Source: JACVRM01 sp963755085
GTDB taxonomy: Bacteria; Actinomycetota; Thermoleophilia; Gaiellales; Gaiellaceae
NCBI GenBank assembly: GCA_963755085.1
Contig: CAVWIN010000007.1
Coordinates: 178,356-242,355 of the forward strand
Length of the DNA: 64,000 nucleotides
Direction of reading: 5' to 3'
Below are positions 1-9,689 of this stretch, piece after piece. Both the position numbers and the translations under genes were made by a program. Below the pieces are notes generated by a model. The model saw only the letters and a list, made by a program, of their open reading frames with translations. It searched no databases and was not told the origin of the DNA. Position 1 is the stretch's first letter, and every line of letters begins with the position of its first letter.

Positions 1-1
1 G

Positions 2-229
2 CCGACGCTCTTCGCGACGCTCGACGGCACGGGCGCGATGCGCCTCTCCGGCCTGGTCGCCCGCGACGTGCACGCAACGCTCTCCGGAACCGGTGCGATC
101 GCAGTGACTGCGACCCGAAGCCTCGCCGCCGCGATCCCCGGCACAGGCCAGATCACGTACGGCGGGTTCCCGCAGCAGGTGACGCAGAGCATCACCGGCG
201 CCGGGGCTGTCGTCATGGGGCCGCGCTGA
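2..229 (+). CDS. DUF2807-like surface protein, C-terminal fragment
   Basis: The reading frame is open from the left edge of the window, so only the last 75 or so codons are present. The peptide is a regular succession of short beta-strand repeats, each built around a Gly-(Thr/Ala)-Gly core (DGTGAM, SGTGAI, PGTGQI, TGAGAV). This is the pattern of the DUF2807 (head GIN) beta-solenoid found in putative surface adhesins. The stop lies one base before the ATG of the next gene, which suggests co-transcription. The N-terminus, and any signal peptide, lie outside the window. The family call rests on repeat pattern only. Confidence 0.6.
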   Translation, partial: PTLFATLDGTGAMRLSGLVARDVHATLSGTGAIAVTATRSLAAAIPGTGQITYGGFPQQVTQSITGAGAVVMGPR

Positions 230-230
230 C

Positions 231-998
231 ATGTCGGTTACCGCAACCGCACCTCGCGGCGTCTCGCTGCCGGCCGCCGTCCACGAGCTCGCCTGGTTCG
301 CGCTCGGGTCGGTCGTCGCCTTCCTCGTGCCGTACCTCGGCGTCTCGGTGCTCGAGCTGCAGCACGACGTGTACTACCTCCTCTACTTCGGCGTGACCCT
401 GGGCCTGCTCGGCGCGTGGGCGGCCGTCGAGCACGTCGACGTCGTGGGCGCGTTCACGCGACAGTGGCACCTGAGTGTGGGGATCGGGGTCGCCGTCGCC
501 GCGTTCGTCGTCGCCAACGTCATGAGCACGGACGCCACGGCGCGCCCCAATGGCGCTTACCTCGCCTTCGAGGTGCTCTGGCGGGGAGCCGGCTATGGCG
601 TTGTCGATGCACTGCTGCTGACCGCGTTCCCGTGCCTGATCGCTTATCGCCTCCTCCGAGGGCGCATCGCCGGGTTCGGCGGACGGCTGCGGTACACCGC
701 GCTCGCGTTGCCGCTCGTGCTGCTGATCACGGCGACGTACCACCTCGGATATCCCCAGTACCGCGAAGACGGGGTCAAGCAGCCGGAGATCGGCAACACG
801 CTGATCTCGATCCCGGCGTTCGCCACTGCGAACCCGGCCGGCTCGCTCGTCGCGCACGTGTCCATGCACGTCGCCGCCGTCCTGCACAGCTACGAGACGC
901 CGACGTTCCTGCCGCCCGAGTCGTCGGCCGACGGCCTCTGGACAGACCGTACAACGGCGGCAACGCGCCCCCACATCGAGACAGGAGGCATCCCGTGA
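231..998 (+). CDS. Polytopic membrane protein, unknown function
   Basis: A 255-residue protein with about five hydrophobic segments (roughly residues 20-42, 50-65, 80-98, 120-140 and 160-178) and a hydrophilic C-terminal tail. The ATG follows the preceding stop by one base, and its own stop overlaps the GTG of the next gene (GTGA), so the three genes look like one operon. I do not recognise the family. Its neighbours are a surface-repeat protein and a DUF4389 membrane protein, which suggests a cell-envelope role, but nothing in the sequence identifies a substrate or activity. Confidence 0.7.
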   Translation: MSVTATAPRGVSLPAAVHELAWFALGSVVAFLVPYLGVSVLELQHDVYYLLYFGVTLGLLGAWAAVEHVDVVGAFTRQWHLSVGIGVAVAAFVVANVMSTDATARPNGAYLAFEVLWRGAGYGVVDALLLTAFPCLIAYRLLRGRIAGFGGRLRYTALALPLVLLITATYHLGYPQYREDGVKQPEIGNTLISIPAFATANPAGSLVAHVSMHVAAVLHSYETPTFLPPESSADGLWTDRTTAATRPHIETGGIP

Positions 999-2407
999 GC
1001 ACGCCCGCCCCACGTCCCACCGAGCAAGAGCGCCGCTTCGGCGCCGGCCGGATCGTGTTGATCGCCGTCGGCTGCATCGCTGCGCTGATGGCCCTGGCCC
1101 TCTTCGCAGGCGCCGGCTTCATCACCTGGGCCAACGCGACGCAGCGCGACGCCGACGGCTTCTTCGCGACCACCTACCACCGGTACTCGACGCCTTCCTT
1201 CGCGCTGACGCGCGAACACGTGCGGGTCTTCACCGGCGTCGACCGGCCGGAGTGGATCACACGCCCCGGGCGGCTCGCGACCGTCCGTGTCTCGGCACAC
1301 GCGATCCCGGGCCGGCAGCTGTTCGTCGGCATCGCGAGAACGTCGGCCGTCGACGCCTACCTCGGGGGCGTCGCGCACGACGAGGTCACCGACGTGTCGT
1401 ATGACCCCTTCTCGGTCAACTACCGCAGCTCGACAGGCACCGCGCCGATGACGCGGCCCGGCAATCTCCACGTCTGGTCGGTGCAGGCAACGGGGGCCGC
1501 GCCGGCGGTCACGTGGCCCGTGCGCAAGGGGAACTGGTCGCTCGTCGTCATGAACGCATCCGGTGCGCAGGGCGTGAGCGCGGACGTGCGGCTCGCAGCG
1601 AAGGTCAACTTCCTCGGCTGGGTCTCGCTCGGCCTGTTCCTCGCAGGCGTCCTGTTCGCCGCGGCCGCAGCGCTGATGATCGCGTTCGGGGTCCGCCGCA
1701 GGTCGGCTGCGACCGGGGCGGCCGGAGCAGGAGCAACGGCCGCACGGTACGCGGCGGAGCCGTCGCCGGTCGTGCTCGACGCCACTCCGGCGCCGGCGCT
1801 CAGCCGCTGGCTCTGGCTGGTGAAGTGGCTGCTCCTGATTCCGCACATCATCGTGCTCGCGTTTCTCTGGTGTGCGTTCTTCGTCCTGACGATCGTCGCC
1901 GGCGTTGCGATCCTCTTCACCGGCCGCTACCCGCGCGGCATCTTCGACTTCAACGTCGGCGTGCTGCGCTGGACGTGGCGCGTCGCGTACTACTCGTACG
2001 CCGCCCTCGGCACCGACCGCTACCCGCCCTTCACGCTTGCTGATGTCCCCGACTACCCCGCCCGCCTCGACGTCGCGTACCCCGAGCGACTGTCGCACTG
2101 GCTCGTGCTGGTGAAGTGGTGGCTGCTCGCGCTGCCTCAGCTCGTGATCGTCGGGATCCTGCTCGGGACGGCGTGGGGCCCGCGGTACACGCAGTTCGGG
2201 CTGATCGCAGTTCTCGTCGTCGTCGCCGGCTTCTGCCTGCTCTTCGCGGGGCGCTACCCGGCCGGGCTGTACGACTTCCTCATGGGCCTGAACCGCTGGG
2301 TCGTCCGCGTCGGCGCGTACGTCGCGCTCATGACGGATCGCTATCCGCCGTTCCGGCTGGATCAGGGTGCGCACGAGCCGCGGGCTCGAAGGCCAGCGGT
2401 GGGATGA
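995..2407 (+). CDS. DUF4389 domain-containing membrane protein
   Basis: A 470-residue protein. The GTG start is chosen because an AGGAGG ribosome site lies 7 bases upstream and the start overlaps the previous stop. Residues 1-45 contain one membrane anchor, followed by an exported-looking beta-rich domain to about residue 200, another membrane span, then two tandem copies of a two-helix unit. Each unit has the pattern W-L-x-L-V-K-W-x-L-L-x-x-P followed by F-x-G-R-Y-P-x-G and T-D-R-Y-P-P-F, the signature of DUF4389. Function is unknown. The last 80 bases overlap the 3' end of the convergent P-type ATPase gene, so the C-terminal tail may be a read-through extension. Confidence 0.85.
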   Translation: MSTPAPRPTEQERRFGAGRIVLIAVGCIAALMALALFAGAGFITWANATQRDADGFFATTYHRYSTPSFALTREHVRVFTGVDRPEWITRPGRLATVRVSAHAIPGRQLFVGIARTSAVDAYLGGVAHDEVTDVSYDPFSVNYRSSTGTAPMTRPGNLHVWSVQATGAAPAVTWPVRKGNWSLVVMNASGAQGVSADVRLAAKVNFLGWVSLGLFLAGVLFAAAAALMIAFGVRRRSAATGAAGAGATAARYAAEPSPVVLDATPAPALSRWLWLVKWLLLIPHIIVLAFLWCAFFVLTIVAGVAILFTGRYPRGIFDFNVGVLRWTWRVAYYSYAALGTDRYPPFTLADVPDYPARLDVAYPERLSHWLVLVKWWLLALPQLVIVGILLGTAWGPRYTQFGLIAVLVVVAGFCLLFAGRYPAGLYDFLMGLNRWVVRVGAYVALMTDRYPPFRLDQGAHEPRARRPAVG

Positions 2408-4712
2408 AGCGGTCGTCCGTCAGCACCAGGAACGTGATCGCGAGCGCCGCGCCGATCACCGAGAGCAGGATGACACCGAAGCTCGGCGCCGACAGCGAGA
2501 AGAAGTGGCGTGTCGGGGGAAAGGCGAGCACGAAGAAGTAGAGCGCGGCGAGGGCGGCGACCATCACGGACACCGCCGCCCCACGCCGCAGCCCTGACGC
2601 CTCGAGGGCCAGGATCAGATAGAGCCCGACGATGACGAGCACCGTCGTTGCGACCGTCTGCGACTTCGTCAGGCTCATGTTGGCCACGTTCAGCGCGAAC
2701 AGGTAGCTCGCGAGCACGCCGAGCCCCGCGGCCGTCCCGGCGGGCACGGAGAACCGCGCCACGTCGCGGAGGAAGCCCTCGGTCTGGAAGCCGCCGCCGC
2801 TCGGCGCGAGCGCCAGGAAGAACGCCGGGATGCCGATCGTGATCGCGGCCGCGATCGTCAGGTGCCGCGGCAGCAGCGGGTAGGCGATCGGGGTCAGCCC
2901 GATCGAGAGGATGAGCACCACGGCGAAGACCGACTTGGTGACGAAGAGCTTCGCGACGCGCTGCAGGTTGCGGAACACGCGGCGCCCTTCGGCGACCATC
3001 GACGGCACGGCCGCAAAGGTGCCCCTGACCAGCACGACGTCGGCCACGCTGCGCGCCATCTGCGCGCCGCTGCCCTGGGCGATCGCGAGGCGGGCAGCCT
3101 TCAGCGCCGGCACGTCGTTGACCCCGTCGCCGACCATGGCCACGTAGCGCCCGGAGTCTCGGAGCGCCTCGATGACGCGCCGCTTGCCCTCGGGCGAGAT
3201 GCGGCCGACGACCGACGCGGCAAGCGCGGCCTCGCGCAGCGCGGCCGGGTCGTCCGGGAGCGCCTCGCCGTCGATCGGTTCGCCGCCGACCGGGATGCCG
3301 GCGTCAGCGGCGATCGCGGCCACCGTGGCCGGCCGGTCGCCAGAGAGGACCTTCAGCTCGACGCCCTGGTCGAGGAAGAAGCGGACGGTCTCGGCCGCGT
3401 CGTCGCGAAGGCGCTCGGCCAGCAGGACGAGCCCGTGCAGGCTGAGCCCGGGCGGCGGCCCTTCGCCGGGATCGCGGCCGTCGAGCGGCGCCGGCGTTGA
3501 CGCGAGCGCGAGCACCCGCCGGCCGCGTCCAGCCTCCTCCGCGGCGCGGCCGGCGAGCGCGCCGAGCGGGAAGCGCTCGGGCGCGCCGAGTACCCAGGTG
3601 GTGCCGCCGAGCCGGGCGCCGCTCCAGCGGTAGCGCGACGAGAAGGGGACTGTCTCGCTCGCGTGCTCGGCAGGCGACTCGTACGCGTTCGCGACCGCCT
3701 CCAGGGTCGCGTTGCGGGTCGGGAACGCTGCGGCGAAGCGGCCGAGCGCGCGTTCGAGGCCGTCGGGATCGCCGTTCGCCGGAACGGCCTCGACGACGCG
3801 CAGATTTGGCTCGGTCAGCGTGCCTGTCTTGTCCATGCACATGACGTCCACCGAAGCCAGCGACTCGACGGCGTTCAACTGCTGTGCCAGCGCGCCGCGG
3901 CGCGCGACCGCGAGCGCGGCCACGGCGAAGGTCACGCTGGTCAGCAGGATCAGCCCCTCGGGAATGAGCGTGACGCCGGCGGCCACCGCCGTCGACACCG
4001 CCTGACTCTTCGGCGTGTTCCGCTCCCAGAGGGCGTAGCCGAGGACGATTGCCAGCGGGATCAGGATCGCCACGAGGATGAAGAGCAGCCGGTCGAACGA
4101 GCGCTCGAGCGGCGAGCGCGGGTGGCGGAACTCGCGCGCCTCGCCGGCCACGCGCTCGGCGTAGCTCTGCGCGCCGACCGCGGTGACGATGTACGCGCCC
4201 TCGCCCTCGACCGCGAACGAGCCCGAGCGCACCGCCTCGCCCGCGCCGCGCGCCACCGGGTCGGCCTCGCCCGTGAGGATCGATTCGTCGACGCGAAGAC
4301 CGGTCGCCTGGGCGAGCTCGCCGTCGGCGACCACCTGGTCACCCGCCCGGACGCGGACGAGATCGTCGACGACCACGTCGTCGACCTGGAGCTCGCGCAC
4401 CTCGCCGTCGCGGACGACGCGCGCGCTCGGCGTCACCAGCGCAGCGAGGCGGTCGAGCGCGTTCTTGGCACGGATCTCCTGCGCGATTCCGATGGCGGAG
4501 TTCGCGACGAGGATGAGCAGGAACAGCGCGTCCTGCCACGCGCCGAAGACCAGCGTGATGACGCCGAAGACGAGCAGGACGAGGTTGAAGACGGTGAAGA
4601 CATTCGCGCGGACGATGCTCCCGTAGGAGCGGCTCGACGCCTGCGGCACGTGCGGCCCTCGCGCCTTGAGGCGCTTCGCCGCCCCCGCCTGTGTGAGCCC
4701 GACCGCCTCCAT
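2328..4712 (-). CDS. P-type cation-transporting ATPase, CtpE-like
   Basis: A 794-residue membrane ATPase that couples ATP hydrolysis to cation transport through an aspartyl-phosphate intermediate. The phosphorylated Asp is residue 294 in DKTGT. The actuator TGEA loop is at 147-150, the membrane IPEGL motif at 250-254 and the hinge GDGVND in the second half. The N-terminal pattern IVRANVFT plus NSAIGIAQEIRAK resembles mycobacterial CtpE, a calcium-uptake ATPase. There are no N-terminal CxxC heavy-metal domains. The ion specificity is therefore inference. The gene stands alone, convergent with the DUF4389 gene, and its length matches the family. Confidence 0.92.
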   Translation of the reverse strand: MEAVGLTQAGAAKRLKARGPHVPQASSRSYGSIVRANVFTVFNLVLLVFGVITLVFGAWQDALFLLILVANSAIGIAQEIRAKNALDRLAALVTPSARVVRDGEVRELQVDDVVVDDLVRVRAGDQVVADGELAQATGLRVDESILTGEADPVARGAGEAVRSGSFAVEGEGAYIVTAVGAQSYAERVAGEAREFRHPRSPLERSFDRLLFILVAILIPLAIVLGYALWERNTPKSQAVSTAVAAGVTLIPEGLILLTSVTFAVAALAVARRGALAQQLNAVESLASVDVMCMDKTGTLTEPNLRVVEAVPANGDPDGLERALGRFAAAFPTRNATLEAVANAYESPAEHASETVPFSSRYRWSGARLGGTTWVLGAPERFPLGALAGRAAEEAGRGRRVLALASTPAPLDGRDPGEGPPPGLSLHGLVLLAERLRDDAAETVRFFLDQGVELKVLSGDRPATVAAIAADAGIPVGGEPIDGEALPDDPAALREAALAASVVGRISPEGKRRVIEALRDSGRYVAMVGDGVNDVPALKAARLAIAQGSGAQMARSVADVVLVRGTFAAVPSMVAEGRRVFRNLQRVAKLFVTKSVFAVVLILSIGLTPIAYPLLPRHLTIAAAITIGIPAFFLALAPSGGGFQTEGFLRDVARFSVPAGTAAGLGVLASYLFALNVANMSLTKSQTVATTVLVIVGLYLILALEASGLRRGAAVSVMVAALAALYFFVLAFPPTRHFFSLSAPSFGVILLSVIGAALAITFLVLTDDRFIPPLAFEPAARAHPDPAGTADSDPS

Positions 4713-4827
4713 CGCGGCCGACGTTACGCAAGGCGCGGAGTTCCCGCACCGGGCGCCGGGAAGGCCCGGATGCCGGTCGCCGGCACCGGCGGCACGCTCG
4801 GGGCAGCGAGCCGAAAGGAGACGCGCG

Positions 4828-5286
4828 ATGGGTGCCGTGAAGGATTACCGCTTCCCCGTGAGGATCGATCGGTCGGAGGCGCTGTGGGTAACTGCGCTGG
4901 CGGCGAAGAAGCCGCCGCTGACGATCGCCATGCCGGCCGAGTTTCGTGGCGGGGTCGAGGGCCACTGGTCGCCCGAGGAGCTCCTCGTCGCCGCCGTCGC
5001 ATCGTGCTACGAGCTGACATTGCGCTCGATCGCCGACCGGCGACAACTCCGTTTCTCGGAGCTCGAGGTCCGCGCCACCGGCCACGTGACGCAGCTGGCG
5101 CGCGGCCGCATCGGCTTCCTCGCCATCGAGCTGGATGTCCGCATCGAGTGTGAGCTGGGCGACGAGGGCATGGCCGAGGCCGCGGCCCACAAGGCGCACG
5201 AGCTCTGCATCGTCGGCCAGGCGCTCGAGGTGCCGGTCGAGCTCAAGCTCGAGCTGCGGGTCGCGCGGGTGCCTGCGTTGGTGTGA
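4828..5286 (+). CDS. OsmC family protein
   Basis: A 152-residue OsmC/Ohr-fold protein. This family includes thiol peroxidases that reduce organic hydroperoxides, and related small-molecule-binding proteins. The ATG has an AAAGGAG ribosome site 7 bases upstream. The pattern GHWSPEELLVAAVASCYELT around residues 47-66 holds the first conserved cysteine. The second conserved cysteine falls in H-K-A-H-E-L-C near residue 130. The stop overlaps the GTG of the YbdK-like gene (GTGA), so the two are translationally coupled. Both families are connected with thiol chemistry, which fits a redox-protection pair, although neither substrate can be read from sequence. Confidence 0.85.
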   Translation: MGAVKDYRFPVRIDRSEALWVTALAAKKPPLTIAMPAEFRGGVEGHWSPEELLVAAVASCYELTLRSIADRRQLRFSELEVRATGHVTQLARGRIGFLAIELDVRIECELGDEGMAEAAAHKAHELCIVGQALEVPVELKLELRVARVPALV

Positions 5287-6407
5287 CCGACGTCGCAGCA
5301 CCGGCCTCGAGCGTTGCCGCGCCCCGGTTCGGCAGCGGCCCGCCGTTCAGCGTCGGTGTCGAGGAGGAGTACATGCTCCTGGACCCCGAGACGTATGAGC
5401 TCGTGTCGGGCATCGAGGGGCTGCTGAACGCTCGCGAGTCGGGACTGACACCGGAGTTCTACGAGTCGCTGCTCGAGACGCACACGCCGGTGTGCCGTGA
5501 CCTCGGCGAGGTGCACCGCGAGCTGCGCCGACTGCGCGCGCACGTGGCCGAGGCGACCGATGCTCAGGGGCTGCGCTTCGGTGCTGCCGGGACGCACCCG
5601 TTCAGCCTGTTCGAGGAGCAGCGGATCACTCGACGCGACCGGTATCGCGGCATCGCCGACGAGCTCCAGTACGTCGCGCGCCGCGAGCTCATCTTCGGGC
5701 TCCACGTGCACGTCGGCGTGGCCGACCCGGACACGGCCATCACGGTCGTGCGGGGGCTGTCGCGCCACCTCGCCGAGCTGATCGCTCTCGCCGCGAGCTC
5801 ACCGCTCTGGCGCGGCCACGCGACGGGACTCGCCTCGACCCGCGCGGAGATCGTGGCCGGGCACACGCGCGCCGGCCCGCCGCCGCCGCTGCGTGACTAC
5901 GAGGAGTTCGCCGCGGTCGTGGAGACGCTCGAGGCGACCGGCTGCATCGAGGACTACACGAAGATCTGGTGGGACGTGCGCCCGCACCCGCGGCTCGGCA
6001 CGGTCGAGACGCGGGTGATGGACGCCGTGTCGAGCCTCGACGACGCAGTCGCGCTCGCCGCGTACATCCAGTGCCTCGTGCACCACCTGTCCGAGCGCGA
6101 GGTGGCGCCGCACCACCCGCTGCTGATCGCCGAGAACCGCTGGCGTGGCCTGCGCTGGGGACTGGCAGCGGAGGTCATCGACCTCGACGCGGAGACGCCG
6201 ACGCGGATCCCGGTGGCGCGGCTCGTGCGCCGCCGGCTGCACGAGCTCGCCGGCGACGCGCGCGACCTCGGCTGCGAGGCCGAGCTCGAATGGGTGAACC
6301 GCATCCTCGAGCGCGGCAACGGTGCGCAGCGCCAGCTGCTCGTGTACGGGACGAACCGCGACGCGGTCGATGTCGCGCGCGACATCGCCGAGATTACCGC
6401 CCGCTAG
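5283..6407 (+). CDS. YbdK-type carboxylate-amine ligase (GCS2 family)
   Basis: A 374-residue member of the glutamate-cysteine ligase 2 family. These enzymes form an amide between a carboxylate and an amine using ATP, and E. coli YbdK has weak gamma-glutamylcysteine ligase activity. The start region reads F-S-V-G-V-E-E-E-Y-M-L-L-D, the nucleotide/metal-binding signature. Histidine-rich HVHVGV and the DVRPHPRLGTVETRVMDA block are also present. The length is typical. The GTG start overlaps the OsmC stop. The true substrate is unknown, and actinobacterial relatives act on different amines. Confidence 0.88.
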   Translation: MTDVAAPASSVAAPRFGSGPPFSVGVEEEYMLLDPETYELVSGIEGLLNARESGLTPEFYESLLETHTPVCRDLGEVHRELRRLRAHVAEATDAQGLRFGAAGTHPFSLFEEQRITRRDRYRGIADELQYVARRELIFGLHVHVGVADPDTAITVVRGLSRHLAELIALAASSPLWRGHATGLASTRAEIVAGHTRAGPPPPLRDYEEFAAVVETLEATGCIEDYTKIWWDVRPHPRLGTVETRVMDAVSSLDDAVALAAYIQCLVHHLSEREVAPHHPLLIAENRWRGLRWGLAAEVIDLDAETPTRIPVARLVRRRLHELAGDARDLGCEAELEWVNRILERGNGAQRQLLVYGTNRDAVDVARDIAEITAR

Positions 6408-6450
6408 CCGCTTACTCGGAATCACGCACTGCGAATCCGGGCGGGCGCGG

Positions 6451-7227
6451 ATGGGCCGCCGCCCGCCGGGCCTGACGATCGAAGCTCCAACGGCGGGAGG
6501 CCGTCACACGACTGTCATCGCGCATCCCGAGACTCCCCACGCCGGCGCGCGCGCGCGCCCGCCGCTGATCCGGCTCGAGCGCGTCGAGAAGACCTACCGG
6601 ATGGGCAAGCTCGAGTACCGAGCGCTCCGCGGCGTCGACCTCGACGTGGAGGCGGGCGACCTCGTCGCCGTCGTCGGCCCATCGGGGAGCGGGAAGACGA
6701 CGATCCTCAACCTGATCACCGGCATCGACCGGCCCACGGCCGGCAGCGTCACCGTCGACGGCAACCGGATCGACGAGATGAGCGAGGAGCAGCTCGCCGT
6801 CTGGCGCGGGCAGCACGTCGGCGTCGTGTTCCAGTTCTTCCAGCTCCTGCCCACGCTGACGGCGCTCGAGAACGCCATCCTGCCGCTCGATTTCGCGCGC
6901 AAGGGATCCCGGCGCGAGCGCTGCGACCGCGCGCGGCACAATCTCGAGCTCGTCGGGCTCGGCGACAAGGGCAGCCACCTACCAGCAGAGCTGTCGGGCG
7001 GCGAGCAGCAGCGCGTGGCGATCGCGCGCGCGCTCGCGTCCGACCCGAAGCTCGTCGTCGGCGACGAGCCGACCGGCAACCTGGACACCGTCACCGCCGC
7101 CGAGATGTTCGAGTTGCTCGAGCGTCTGAACGCCGAGGGCAAGACGATCGTGTACGTCACGCACGACCTCGAGCTCGCCCGGCGGGCGCACCGGATCGTC
7201 TCGATCCGCGACGGCGTCGTCGTCTGA
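6451..7227 (+). CDS. ABC transporter ATP-binding protein, MacB/LolD type
   Basis: The motor subunit of an ABC exporter of the MacB/LolD/FtsE class, 258 residues from the ATG chosen. Visible are Walker A GPSGSGKTT, the Q-loop FQFFQLLP, the signature LSGGEQQR, Walker B LVVGDEPTG and the H-loop THD. About 45 N-terminal residues precede the domain and are low in complexity, so the true start could be a little downstream. No good ribosome site is visible. The stop is separated from the permease GTG by one base, so the two form a transporter operon. Confidence 0.9.
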   Translation: MGRRPPGLTIEAPTAGGRHTTVIAHPETPHAGARARPPLIRLERVEKTYRMGKLEYRALRGVDLDVEAGDLVAVVGPSGSGKTTILNLITGIDRPTAGSVTVDGNRIDEMSEEQLAVWRGQHVGVVFQFFQLLPTLTALENAILPLDFARKGSRRERCDRARHNLELVGLGDKGSHLPAELSGGEQQRVAIARALASDPKLVVGDEPTGNLDTVTAAEMFELLERLNAEGKTIVYVTHDLELARRAHRIVSIRDGVVV

Positions 7228-7228
7228 G

Positions 7229-9589
7229 GTGCCGGCCGTGCGCTCGGCGCTCCTGCGCAAGTCGGTCAGCGATCTCACCCGCAGGCGATCACGAACCTTC
7301 TTCGCGTGCCTGACCCTCGCGCTCGCCGTCGCGAGCATCGGCATCTTCGCGATGCCGGCGCTGATGGATCGCTCGATGCAGGCGGAGGTGAAGGCAGGGA
7401 AGCTCGCCGACCTCACCGTTTACACCAACGCGCGTGACTTCACGCCCGCGCAGATCGCGGCGCTCGAGCGGCTGCCGAACATCCGCGGCGTCGAGCCCCA
7501 CTCCTACTACTCCGGCCAGGTGTGGATCGGCGCGCGCCGCGCGCCCGCCTACGTGCTCGGCGTCCCGAACTACGCGAACCAGCATGCGGACGTCGTCCAC
7601 GTCGCGTCGGGATCCGCCCCGCGGACGGGCGAGGTGCTGACCGAGGTACAGAACGCGAAGCACGGCCTGCTCGACGTCTCGGCAGGCCAGACGGTGCGGC
7701 TCGTCGACTCGAACGGGACCACGGTGCCGCTGCGCGTAAGCGGCGACGGCCGGAACCTAAATGGCGGCAAGGACGCGATCGACGACAACGAGGTCGTCCT
7801 CTACAGCACGCCCGGCACGGTCGCCTCGCTAAGCGGCGTAGGCGGCTACTCGGCATTCGCCGTCCGGCTCGACGACAAGCGGCCGGCAGCGGTCACGGCA
7901 ACGGTCACGCGCCTGCGGCGGGCGTTGTCCGGGTTCACCGCCCTGCCCGAGATCCGCGCCCGGGGCGATTGGCCCGGCAAGCACGACTTCGAGACGTTCG
8001 CCAACTTCTTCTCCGTGATCACCGTGCTCGCGCTGCTCTCGGCGCTCGTGCTGATCGCGAACACCATGGCGACGCTCGTGGCCGAGCAGACCGGCGAGAT
8101 CGGGACGATGAAGGCGATCGGCGGACGGCGCAGGCAGATTGCCATGGTGTACGTCAAGACGGCGATGCTGCTCGGCGCCGTCGGCACCGTCGCCGGACTC
8201 GCGCTCGGGATCGTGCTGTCCAACCTGCTCGTCCGCTACCTCGGCTCGACGTTCTTCGCGATCGACATCGGTTTCGGCGTCGACTGGACGATCGTCGCGA
8301 TCAGCGTGCTCGTCGGCGTGCTCGGCCCGGCGCTGGCGGCGCTGCCGGCGATCCGGCGCGCGACGCGTGTGCCGCTCCGCGAGGCGCTCGAGGCGAGCGG
8401 CTCGGCCGTGGGCACGCTCGACGCGTCCGACCGGCTGCTGCGGCGCATCCGCTTCCTGCCGCGCACGGCGCAGATCGGCGTCCGCAACGCCGGCCGCCGG
8501 CGCAGACGGAGTCTCGCGACGATGGCGATCATCGCGCTCGCCGTCGGCAACCTGCTCGCGATCGTCGGGCTCGCGAGCGGCGTCGCCGCGACGACGCACG
8601 CCGAGTGGAAGGACCACGGCGAGGACGTGAAGATCACCTCCGAGAGCGGACAGGCGCTCGACGCGGGCGCCGCAGGGATCATCCGGATGACGCCCGGCGT
8701 CGCCGCCGTCGAGCCGATGTTCGTCCGCGAGATCCGGCTCGGCGGCAAGGACGGCTACGTCTGGGCGGTCCAGCCGCGGACGATGTTCCACTACCACCTC
8801 GCAGACGGGCGCTGGTACACGCCGGCCGAGCAGCGGGCGAAGGCACGTGTCGCGGTGGTCGAGCGCAACATCTCGCGGGCCACCGGAGCGCACGTCGGCG
8901 ACCGGGTCAGCGTCGACACCTCGGCGGGCCCGATCGCCGTGCGCGTGATCGGGATCGCCACGAACCAGCAGGAGAACGGGACGGCGATCTTCATTCCGCT
9001 CGCGACGGTGCAGCGACTTCCTGCCCGACTGACACCAAGCTTCTGGGTTCGGTTCACGTCACACGATCACCCCTTCGTCGACCGCACGACGACCTCGATC
9101 GAGGACGCCCTCGGGTCGAGCGGCTACGGCATCGGGAGCGAGATCGAGTACGTGGCCGAGGCCGACAACGTCGCATCGAACCGGACGGTCACCACCTCGA
9201 TCACCGTGCTCGGGTTCCTCATCGTCGCGATCAGCCTGGTCGGGCTCGCGAACGCACTCACCATGAGCGTGATCGAGCGGACCCGCGAGGTCGGCATCCT
9301 GCGTGCGATCGGCGCCCGCGGGCGGGACGTTCGCCGGATCTTCGCGGCCGAGAGCGTCGCGCTCGCGGTCGGCGGCTGGCTGCTCGGGATCCCCGTCGGC
9401 TGGGCTCTCGACCACCTGCTCGTCTGGCTCGTCAAGGAGCAGCTGAACGTGGTCGTCCCGTTCACCTTCCCGCTCGCGAACGTCGCCTGGGCGCTCGTCG
9501 GCACGGTGGTGCTGGCGCTCGTGATCACGTTCTTCCCGATCCGGCGCGCGGTGCGCTACCGGCCCGGGCAGGCGCTGCGGTACGCGTAA
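7229..9589 (+). CDS. FtsX-like ABC transporter permease
   Basis: A 786-residue permease with two FtsX/MacB core modules. The first membrane segment (about residues 25-45) is followed by a MacB periplasmic-type domain and three spans near 255-390. A second N-terminal span follows near residue 430, then another extracytoplasmic domain and the final three spans near 655-780. The tandem layout is usual for actinobacterial MacB-like permeases that act on lipids, peptides or cell-wall precursors. It pairs with the ATPase directly upstream. There is no membrane-fusion or outer-membrane partner, as expected for a Gram-positive organism. The substrate is unknown. Confidence 0.9.
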   Translation: MPAVRSALLRKSVSDLTRRRSRTFFACLTLALAVASIGIFAMPALMDRSMQAEVKAGKLADLTVYTNARDFTPAQIAALERLPNIRGVEPHSYYSGQVWIGARRAPAYVLGVPNYANQHADVVHVASGSAPRTGEVLTEVQNAKHGLLDVSAGQTVRLVDSNGTTVPLRVSGDGRNLNGGKDAIDDNEVVLYSTPGTVASLSGVGGYSAFAVRLDDKRPAAVTATVTRLRRALSGFTALPEIRARGDWPGKHDFETFANFFSVITVLALLSALVLIANTMATLVAEQTGEIGTMKAIGGRRRQIAMVYVKTAMLLGAVGTVAGLALGIVLSNLLVRYLGSTFFAIDIGFGVDWTIVAISVLVGVLGPALAALPAIRRATRVPLREALEASGSAVGTLDASDRLLRRIRFLPRTAQIGVRNAGRRRRRSLATMAIIALAVGNLLAIVGLASGVAATTHAEWKDHGEDVKITSESGQALDAGAAGIIRMTPGVAAVEPMFVREIRLGGKDGYVWAVQPRTMFHYHLADGRWYTPAEQRAKARVAVVERNISRATGAHVGDRVSVDTSAGPIAVRVIGIATNQQENGTAIFIPLATVQRLPARLTPSFWVRFTSHDHPFVDRTTTSIEDALGSSGYGIGSEIEYVAEADNVASNRTVTTSITVLGFLIVAISLVGLANALTMSVIERTREVGILRAIGARGRDVRRIFAAESVALAVGGWLLGIPVGWALDHLLVWLVKEQLNVVVPFTFPLANVAWALVGTVVLALVITFFPIRRAVRYRPGQALRYA

Positions 9590-9594
9590 GTTAG

Positions 9595-9612
9595 GCGGAG
9601 TTTCCACGGATC
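9595..9612 (+). promoter_or_regulatory. TTTCCAC motif, site A
   Basis: The sequence gcggagTTTCCACggatc lies about 80 bases upstream of the 2TM-domain gene. It shares GTTTCCACGGAT with site B, upstream of the oxidoreductase operon, and the TTTCCAC core with two further intergenic sites. Its role as an operator is inference. Confidence 0.4.
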
Positions 9613-9689
9613 GTGATCATGGCTTCGCGGATGCGGCCACGCCGTCTCCGGGCCACCGTGGGGAGAGACAATCCACGGAGGTGCCGACC